A DNA stretch of 64,000 bases from Nectonema munidae (taxonomy: Eukaryota; Nematomorpha; Nectonematoida; Nectonematidae). Under the pieces are notes generated by a model. The model was given only the letters and a program-made list of their open reading frames with translations. It was not told where the DNA came from and ran no database searches. Of this stretch, positions 58,101 to 64,000 are shown in pieces. The stretch is from NCBI GenBank assembly GCA_030549495.1, contig JAUIRK010000593.1, positions 248,001 to 312,000 of the forward strand. The letters run 5' to 3'. Each line of letters begins with the position of its first letter. Within the stretch, counting starts at the first letter, position 1. The translations under genes and the position numbers were made by a program.

Positions 58101-59427
58101 GGAGTTTATATCAAGTATGGAAGACGAGCGAGTCTTTGTAGCTTTAGAAGGAAAAACGAGCGGTTGATACGTCCAAATGCCTCTGTGAAATCGAGAAAAA
58201 GCATACAAGCATCATTTGATGAGATACGTTACAAATTTTGGAAAGGAGATTCAAGACAGCAGTTTCAGTAGACCTTTGGGGCCGATAAGAAAATTGAAAA
58301 GGAGATAGGATTGAGAATTTTTTGGGAAAAGAAAATAATTTATCTAAGAGCAGTATTCTTTCTAATATCTTAGAAAAATTTGAAGTGAATGAAATAGGTC
58401 TATAATAAGAAATAAAGGTAGTTGATTTTTGGGGCTTAAGAAGGGGTATGACGATTTTCAATTTGCGTATATCTGGGAAATTGCCAGAGGACCAAGAGAT
58501 GTTGCAGAGGGAAAGCAGAGTATCTGAGATGAGAGGGAGAGCTTTGATATTTTTGAAGGAAGAGACAGCGATTAGAGGAATGTTTGTTCTAGTGAACTGG
58601 AAATTGTAGTTCGGTACCTCGGAGTTGCTGAAAAACCAGAAATTTAAGAAATCGCGAGGAGTGAAACGGTGCTTGTTGGGAAACTTATTACTGAGAGTAA
58701 GAAAATTATTCAAGGTTCTCTAAGTCTTTTTCTGTTGTTCGTGCGTTGATGATGAAAGAATTTGGATTTGGCTTCTTTGACCTTGGATTGGTAGAAACGT
58801 AGAAAGTGTTTACACTGTAAATTACTCCTGGAAGAGCAAAGGAATTCCATAACCTTCAATTTTAAGGCGAGTGTAGTTGTTGATCTGCCAAACTTTAGAA
58901 AAGCAGATGACATCATAATTAAGAGGCTGGCTGTTTAAAAATAGAACCCTAGAAAGAAGTTAGTCTCTGATTAAATAATGCAAATCTTCTTTGAAATTGT
59001 ATTTTTGAATACTATGACTGCTGAAACGGGATAAATGTTTCTTCCTTCACTTTTAGATGTAGGAGACGTTGGTGCAAACAACACTTTTTCGCAATTATTT
59101 AAAGCCTTTTTCAGAAGCAGAAGATACAGTTGGCTTGTGATCGCAGTCTTTGCGTTCCTGGTCATCTGCCTCCCGATCCTGTACTTACTGCTCTACCACT
59201 TTTGTTTCCGCAAAAGATTCATCAACGTAAGAGATTTAGCCACTTTCAACAGCACCATAAAGCACAATTCATTCCCAAAAGAAGGCGTTTTAGACGCAGT
59301 TTCCCCCTCTCCCTTGAACCAGAAGTTTTGGCAAAATAAGCACGATTTCACGTTTACTTGGATGGGATACGCCAAAGGCCGCCACGAGAATGACGTTGCG
59401 GTAGCGAAATTATACCCTCAAGCATAG
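51552..59427 (+). CDS. Predicted type I membrane glycoprotein, two exons, family unknown
   Basis: The exons are 51552-52110 and 59057-59427. The GT-AG intron joins in phase (G|AT gives Asp) and the total, 930 bp with the stop, gives 309 residues. An upstream in-frame ATG at 51462 would add 30 residues. I prefer 51552, because MPCSLLSSTLLLVYLTDTNS looks like a signal peptide, cleaved after about residue 21. The ectodomain of about 190 residues is Ser/Thr/Asn-rich, with two cysteines and eight N-glycosylation sequons (NGT, NCS, NNS, NYS, NIT, NKS, NNT, NNT). A membrane span SWLVIAVFAFLVICLPILYL is followed by a basic stop-transfer HFCFRKRF, then a cytoplasmic tail of about 66 residues ending KLYPQA. 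I recognise no family. It could be a mucin-like or receptor-like surface protein. Confidence 0.72.
52111..52965. other. Intron of the membrane-protein gene, 5' part
   Basis: AT-rich, with no recognised element before the hAT MITE. Confidence 0.5.
52966..53160. mobile_element. hAT MITE, about 180 bp, sharing ends with the hAT at 12.6-16.0 kb
   Basis: The left end CAGTGGCGGATCCAGAAATT is close to the left end of the large hAT (CAGTGGGGGATCCAGAAATC). The right end reads CTCTGGATCCGCCAGTGG, the inverted form. The flanking 8-mer TAGGTTCC is perfect on both sides (52966-52973 overlapping the first base of the end, and 53153-53160). G-rich tracts lie inside both ends, as in the large copy. No transposase is present. 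Confidence 0.88.
53161..54019. other. Intron sequence
   Basis: A short direct repeat TGCCCTCTTGTTATAAT occurs at about 53219-53250. Nothing else is recognised. Confidence 0.5.
54020..54402 (-). mobile_element. LINE reverse transcriptase fragment, Jockey-like
   Basis: The minus strand reads KLNRPISLYQAF near 54395-54360, IGFGFTAKRSTQDALSSLIH near 54310-54240, and GVFLDFEKAFNSVKHAILCH near 54210-54140, followed by KLYRYG. These are consecutive reverse transcriptase blocks. The fragment stops at a TTAA (54399-54402), where a piggyBac-like terminus begins. Confidence 0.78.
54399..54480. mobile_element. piggyBac-like terminus (one end only)
   Basis: TTAACCCTATTAGTGCTGGG is the right form for a TTAA target followed by a CCCT terminus. 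GTGCTGGG is repeated 30 bases further in. The other end was not found, so the element is undefined. It may include the tandem array that follows. Confidence 0.45.
54480..55560. repeat. Tandem array, about 155-bp unit, about seven copies
   Basis: The unit contains TTTTTACACATnTATACCCAT, TTTCAAnnATGCTGAATTCA, GTGGTGATATTCATTTTTTA, AATCAATCAAACCTGTCAAA, and TTGACAGCTCATCTCAAAAA. The TTTTTTACACAT landmark recurs near 54647, 54800, 54953 and 55114, so the period is about 155 bp. Further, more diverged copies lie near 55300 and 55440. Each unit has an inverted pair, CTGTCAA and TTGACAG, about 17-20 bases apart, able to form a hairpin. Confidence 0.88.
55561..56459. other. Intron sequence with weak minus-strand coding traces
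   Basis: Minus-strand text such as GWEIFRPDNKIHDTDKKKSK near 55990-55930 looks faintly protein-like, but there are many stops and no family is recognised. It is possibly decayed mobile DNA. Confidence 0.25.
56460..56960. repeat. Satellite family A monomers, inverted orientation
   Basis: Three to four monomers read as the reverse complement of the arrays at 1660-2900 and 41890-42370. 'TGGtATAAAAaCAgATATTT' recurs at about 56525, 56668 and 56813, giving a period of about 145 bp. It lies in the intron of the membrane-protein gene. Confidence 0.7.
56961..57341. other. Intron sequence
   Basis: No feature is recognised. The stretch at 57000-57130 is somewhat GC-richer than its surroundings. Confidence 0.4.
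57342..58916 (-). mobile_element. Jockey-like LINE, ORF2 3' two thirds, decayed
   Basis: Minus-strand blocks in order: FLRFYQSKVKEAKSKFFHHQ (58916-58710), a reverse transcriptase part with KIVIPLLKPQKSTTFISYYR then PISFTSNFSKILERILL and FQFSYRPQRSTETAVLN (58713-58144), RIPQGSILGPFSFLIFINEI (about 58085-58025), SIDDTTLLFKC in place of the Y/FADD box (about 58010-57975), and a carboxy-terminal part with CQCFFNYYRYSFNPRN and NAFKKYYLTYSNSS (57671-57342). Several frameshifts separate the pieces. No endonuclease was found upstream, so it is 5'-truncated. It is antisense in the intron of the membrane-protein gene. Confidence 0.82.
59057..59427 (+). CDS. Membrane glycoprotein gene, exon 2 (last)
   Basis: The exon follows a TTCACTTTTAG acceptor. 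It encodes DVGDVGANNTFSQLFKAFFR, the membrane span and the tail to a TAG. A strong donor-like AAC|GTAAGAG at about 59225 would cut off the tail if used. The frame stays open with normal composition for 65 more codons, so I keep it as one exon. Confidence 0.74.
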
Positions 59428-60354
59428 AATAAGTTTGACCGGTGTTTTTTGCATTTATGAGGAAGTCAGTAAGACTTCTTTCATAGAACCTACATTAAGA
59501 GTAAAAAATAAGGCTTTTGAATCGTATTGAATGGATGTAATAGCCTGTCCATTTCTAAATTTCGGACTTTTTCTTGCATTAATTGCTATATTCTAAATAT
59601 GTTAAAATTTTTAATTCAGCAGAGAGCAAACAATATTTGATTGGTTGTTCTTTCGGTGAAAAAAACGACATTATTTGTATTTTGCATTTTTTCATCCACA
59701 TATCAACTCTGGATAAAACGCGATATCGCATATAAATAGTCCATCCCGACTTAATTCCAGTATTTCTCCTTAAAATAAGTAACGCTTTTAACGAAATTCG
59801 TTGAAACAAAAATACCATTTTGAACGAGATAAAAAAATTTGGTTGTTGAAACATCTCACAAATTTTCCTCTTTTATTTGGTAATCGTAGTAATCCTCATT
59901 TTCGGTGCTACATAGTTACAACTTTTATGTTGATCTAAATTATTGATTAGGCAACACCTAACAACTCTAGCTAGTTCTCTTATATTTTAAACTTCACTTT
60001 CTCGGTCTCTCTCTCTCTCAAGCATGTGACATCAAGGTAATGAAAATTCATAATGCCATATGCAGAGTTCTTCTAAGCTGTAAGTTTTATTCAAACGATT
60101 TTTGACATAAAATCAAGATAAGTGCTTCATTCACAACTTATTCTCCCATCTCTTCTTTATCTGTACTTCTCTTTCCCGGTTGATGGTGTTGACAATTCGA
60201 CACTGAAAATTCGACTTTAATAAACGTATAAAACGCCAAAAATTAAAGAAGTATAAAAGTTAGAGTTGAACGAATAAAATTATTGAAATTAAACCTATCT
60301 AACGAAATGCGTAGCTTGGCGATGGAGAACTACAAAACTGTCGTTAACATAAAG
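59428..60354. other. Intergenic
   Basis: 3' flank of the membrane-protein gene. A (TC)n run lies near 60005-60020. No gene is recognised. Confidence 0.5.
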
Positions 60355-60681
60355 CAGCATTTCTCAACAGGTGTTCCACGAAACACTATAGGGTTCTACA
60401 AAAACTCCTTAAGGGTTCTGTGAGAAATAATAAAGTATTTTTCACGTTTAAGTTTAAATGTTTTTAATGAAAATTTTTCAATTAGGTATCATAAAGAAGT
60501 AGTTGTTATCTAGCACTACTAATAAATATGGTACACGCGTTTTCTCAAAGTAGTACTAATAATATTTTTTTTCATCGTAGTTATCATATATATGACAAAC
60601 TTTAAGCAAATTTTTAAAGTTTCCTTGAAAGTTTTAATATGTTTTAAGGGTTCCGCGAAGGTAAAGTCTTGAGAAACGCTG
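60355..60681. mobile_element. hAT-type MITE, 327 bp
   Basis: The left end is CAGCATTTCTCAACAGGTGT and the right end read inward is CAGCGTTTCTCAAGACTTTA. GGGTTCYRYG motifs lie near both ends. Flanking 8-mers (ACATAAAG and CCATAGAA) match at 5 of 8, so the target duplication is only partly preserved. No transposase is present. Confidence 0.75.
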
Positions 60682-61440
60682 CCATAGAAAACATAGAAAG
60701 CAAATTTTCACAAAATTTAATCGCAAAAAGCTGTATAAAAGCCCTTAAAACTTTGTACACTTTTTAACTACAGTGTTTATCCAGCTTTTGTGAGTTACAA
60801 AGAAAGAAAGACAAAAGTTATTTGATCCGTTTAAAGTGCTGTGTGCGTGTGTTTTATCCAGGGGCGCCAATCCTCAAAATTATTGGGGAGGGGGGGGCGA
60901 AATTTTTTTTCCAATTTTCAAAGTTACCTGTTTGGAAATACCACGTAAAACCAAATATTCAAGCAATCCATTAAAATAGAGTGTATTCAGCGCATACCTA
61001 AATTTATAAGACTACTTTATATTTTTTTACAAAATTGGCGAAATTTAAATTCTATACTTCCAGCTGGTTTTATCGATTTATGTTTAAAATTCAAATCTTC
61101 ATTTTTATCTAATATATTTTACCACATATTTCTTTTATAATTATTTTAAAGTAGAGGGGCGTGGGTAAGTTTGTTTAGATACTGGGTTTCGTTAATTCCA
61201 GTTATTGGGTTCGATCCCGCACCAAGCCTCATTTCTTCATAGTAAAGAGTTTTAAGCTGTATGACATTAAAAAATTCCATTCTATCATAAGTTTCGATGT
61301 ATCCCTTACTAAATACTCAAAGTTAGCCCATTTTTGATGCGTGTGAAGGATCTAGCTTTGATTTGGGTTTGTTGGTGGCCTCACGTTAAGCACCTTGAAA
61401 TTTGCCTTTATTGAATTGCGTTTTTGTGTGATCTAGCGTT
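60682..61440. other. Intergenic with a hAT-like end and a tRNA-like B box
   Basis: CCAGGGGCGCCAATCCTCAA followed by a G-rich tract (60859-60897) looks like another hAT end, but no partner was found. GGGTTCGATCCCGCACCA at about 61208-61225 looks like the 3' half of a tRNA gene. The rest does not fold as one. Confidence 0.35.
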
Positions 61441-61735
61441 GTTGTAAAGTCGTGGCTTTGCTATCCGAAATCAACTATGCCATGCAGTTGAATGGGGCTT
61501 GTGGTCGTGCTTCTATGAACGAAGTTCAACCGGCGAATCACTACGGCCGTACCTCGGTGCGCCCTGCAATTGGCGGCGACACTGTGGATCGGAATTGAGT
61601 TGCTTTATTTTTATTTTAGCGCGTGCAGCCCTCAACGACGCCATTCCAAAGGCCGCCAGGTACCAACTCGCTTTTTGCTCGTCTTGCATGTGTGAAGGAA
61701 TGATAGCTGATGAAGAAGATGTCTCTTATTGAGCT
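61441..61735 (+). other. GC-richer, coding-like region, possible exon(s)
   Basis: The frame from about 61447 reads VALLSEINYAMQLNGACGRA, then SMNEVQPANHYGRTSVRPAI. If a 45-bp intron from GTGGAT (61584) to TTTTAG (61628) is removed, the frame continues with RVQPSTTPFQRPPGTNSLFA to a stop. The base composition stands out from the surroundings. I recognise no family, and no expression support is visible. It may instead be promoter sequence of a gene to the right. Confidence 0.25.
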
Positions 61736-62729
61736 TGTGCTCCGATATTAAGCATTGTTCTTCAACTGTTCCCTAAACTCGCTCATCTTCGGCTTAATTC
61801 GGCATTTTGTAGTGAAAGTTGGTCTGGCGAGAAAAGTTCGCCGAACGCACTTTTGGCTTAAAATGAGGAAATGGCGGTTCTAAGAAGTGGTCTTGCTTTT
61901 CACGTGATCTCATCAGATGTAATATCGACCACCCAGCAGGCCTGTCATAATCAGAGCAAAAAGTTCAATCTTATTTTTTCAACTTGCGTGCCAAGAAAGT
62001 GCATGCGTGATACCGTAGTTGATCGTTAGAAGTGTATTTTAATGAAATAAATCGGTTTAGCCAACGGCAAATGAAACTTACGATAAGTGTGTAGGACATT
62101 TCTCACAAAATTTTTAATGTTAACGAGAAGTCCAATTTTTGAAAAACATTTTATTTGTTATAATACAAATTAAGCGGAATTATTTTCAGCAAATTGTAAA
62201 TGTACAATTCTTATCAATTGAAAAATTCAAAAAAATAACCTAAACAATTGAAATTAAAGAAGAATACAGACAAAATGTGTAAAAGTTTAAATAAATTCAG
62301 GCTTAGCATTTTATTTAAAAAGGGCGATCTTTCTTCTACTCATTTGTTTTTGTATAAAAGGATCTCTATTCCTGCAACCACAAACTGATTCAGCTGCCGT
62401 GCAGCAGTCACTAATTTGACTCCTTTCACAACTTTCCGCGTGTAAAGGATGCCGAGAAGGATGAAGCGTCGTTTCTTTTATTAAATTGAGTTTGACTGTG
62501 GAGATTTTTGTTATAAAATCGGTTCTTTTTTCACCCACTGTTTTGGTGGGGCGGAAAAAATCCCTTAGAAATAATAAACCCTTTAGGAAAAAAACAAATA
62601 CGGGTTTCATACGAACCGAACAATTAGCCTTATTTAATTAAAAGTCCAAAGTTAATTTTCTATTAAAAAATGTATTTTGAAAAGTATTAAAAACAAAATA
62701 AGCATGCGATAAAATGTTTGGAGTGATCA
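61736..62729. other. Intergenic
   Basis: A 99-codon minus-strand frame (62610-62311) has a cysteine-containing stretch (CERSQISDCCTAAESVCGCR) but no known family. It may belong with the MULE relic just to the right. Confidence 0.35.
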
Positions 62730-63010
62730 CTTCCATCTGATACTGCATAAGTTGTGTAGTCGAGCTTGTATATCTTTTCTTACCTTTTTGGTACGCTTTT
62801 GTGGCGGTAGACCTTGCGTATCTCGCAAAACTGTTTCCGAAACCATTGTAGCATCTTTTTTAAGGCCCTCAATAGCTACGAAGATTCATGGATGGCTATG
62901 TTTGAGCATTTGTTTATAGCTATTGTTCCATGCTTCGGAAAAATTATTAGTTCTGGGTCTCTTTTCCAACGTAATTGAATGAACATTTCATAACTTTGGT
63001 TGAAAAACAG
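62730..63010 (-). mobile_element. MULE-type transposase relic (carboxy-terminal part)
   Basis: The minus strand reads TLEKRPRTNNFSEAWNNSYK near 62975-62915, then QMLKHSHP, a TGA where a Trp codon is usual, and IFVAIEGLKKDATMVSETVL. The pattern RTNN..E.WN......HP.IW.FI..L is typical of the end of MULE transposases linked with FLYWCH domains. The frame goes on for about 40 more residues to a basic tail. Upstream catalytic parts were not recognised. Confidence 0.65.
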
Positions 63011-63407
63011 GTCCTGTTAAACGCATGAGAATTCCAGAAGGGGAAGCTGTCTGAACGCTTTTATTGTTAGAGTTAGTATAGTTAAAATATTGTTAGTCTT
63101 AGAGTCGATGTTAGTTTAGTATATTATAGCATAGCATATTTTCAAATCCAACCATAAAATGGAATATTGTGAGACAGTTTTTTGTGTTTCAGTAATTAGT
63201 TAGACCCTTATAACGTACAAAAATATAGCTAATTAGTCCCGAGTGAGCAAGAGTGATTGATTACATAGATGCTTAATACTCGATGAACGAAGGTACGAAT
63301 GCAGTTATAAGCGTAAAACTTGGGCTCTGTAGACGAATACATTTCATTGGTGGCACGTAAGGATATACAAAATTGTGTTATAAACAGCGTAAGATAACAT
63401 ACGCATC
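63011..63407. other. Intergenic
   Basis: Nothing is recognised. Confidence 0.45.
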
Positions 63408-63552
63408 TTTACCGTGTAAGGACATTTGGCCGAAACATCAATTGTCTGTCTGTTCTGCGAAATGTATGTTCGGTGAAATGTCAGTTCTATCAAATGTACG
63501 TCGGCTAAATGTCCATTCGGTCAGATGTCTGTCGGCCAAATGTCCGTGTACC
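63408..63552. mobile_element. Small inverted-repeat element with GGACATTTGGCCGA ends
   Basis: The left end reads GTGTAAGGACATTTGGCCGA. The right end read inward is TACACGGACATTTGGCCGAC. Between them, AAATGT-type units recur (GCGAAATGTATG, GTGAAATGTCAG, CTAAATGTCCATTCGG). The design resembles the element at 48827-49313, whose end reads CGGACATTTCGCCC. Confidence 0.72.
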
Positions 63553-64000
63553 ATCGCACACGCTGATTGCTTTGTAGAGACTGTATTGCAAAAAGTTTTC
63601 TGATTTTAAGTTGGACTCTTTCTATCTCGTTTATCATCTTTCTGTGCGTTGTTTTTTCGCTCATAGCTTTTCACTTCAAGGTTGTCATCTTGTATAGCAT
63701 TTGTCTCACTCATGTTCAAGAAAACTACAAAATCAACTAGTACAGCGCTTGGCGAAGTGAACCATTCTTTCCTAGTGGTAGCGGTTTACTTTTTCAATTT
63801 GGGCGTTCACTACCAAATGGACCGAGGAGGGGATCGAGGTGGCTTCTCTCTTGATTATACAAAATTTTTTGGAAAGTCACGTATTATCACATAAACTAAC
63901 ATATATGTATATATATTATATAATGCAATAAATGACACATTTGAAATCGTATAACTTGTTCGAACAAATATTGGAAACTTTACATATTTAAGCAAACGTT
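63553..64000. other. Right end of window
   Basis: An open + frame at 63682-63894 has no known family. A (TA)n-rich stretch lies near 63900-63930. No gene is supported. Confidence 0.4.

Noticed and set aside
60859-60897. Another hAT element
   Set aside because: Only one candidate end (CCAGGGGCGCCAAT plus a G tract) is visible. No inverted partner or target duplication was found.
61208-61225. tRNA gene
   Set aside because: The GGGTTCGATCCCGCACCA end looks like a B box, but the stem next to the loop pairs poorly and no A box or cloverleaf can be drawn upstream. It could be an old SINE.

Overview
This is a eukaryotic window: AT-rich, intron-rich and crowded with transposable elements. The protein families (a split mitochondrial complex I gene, piggyBac, hAT, Tigger, Jockey-like LINEs, a Ty3/Gypsy element) fit an arthropod or other invertebrate. 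A copepod with a repeat-rich AT-rich genome would suit, but the sequence does not prove it.

Two host genes can be supported, both on the + strand. The first is NDUFS2, the 49 kDa subunit of mitochondrial complex I. Ten exons from 5348 to 39494 have matching splice phases and give about 392 residues from the conserved core to the stop. The amino-terminal, mitochondrial-targeting part is not recognised and probably lies upstream of the window. The second is a two-exon gene (51552-52110 and 59057-59427) that predicts a 309-residue, N-glycosylated, single-pass membrane protein of unknown family.

Layout. 1-1285: 3' part of a piggyBac ending at TTAA. 1660-4690: diverged satellite-like array and unique blocks, with a hAT MITE inserted. 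4780-5340: an unidentified minus-strand coding-like stretch. 5348-39494: NDUFS2, whose introns hold a piggyBac (5586-7448), a Jockey-like LINE split by a hAT element with an 8-bp target duplication (10.5-16.85 kb), a hAT relic (19.1-19.75 kb), an internally deleted Tigger (24.1-26.2 kb), a third piggyBac relic (26.4-27.26 kb), a Ty3/Gypsy fossil with paired LTRs and a CTCAT duplication (28756-33038), a 23-copy minisatellite and a foldback element (34.48-35.87 kb). 39.5-51.4 kb: intergenic, with MITEs, a second set of the satellite and unique blocks, and LINE remnants. 51.5-59.4 kb: the membrane-protein gene, whose 6.9 kb intron holds a hAT MITE, two LINE remnants, a 155-bp tandem array and inverted satellite monomers. 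59.4-64 kb: a hAT MITE, a GC-richer possible exon region, a MULE relic and a small inverted-repeat element.

Only the two host genes look functional. No bacterial-type system such as CRISPR, toxin-antitoxin or an operon is present. The strongest leads are the composite satellite family seen at several places, the CATTTCGCCC-type inverted-repeat elements, the hAT/MITE pair with shared ends, and the unidentified membrane glycoprotein.
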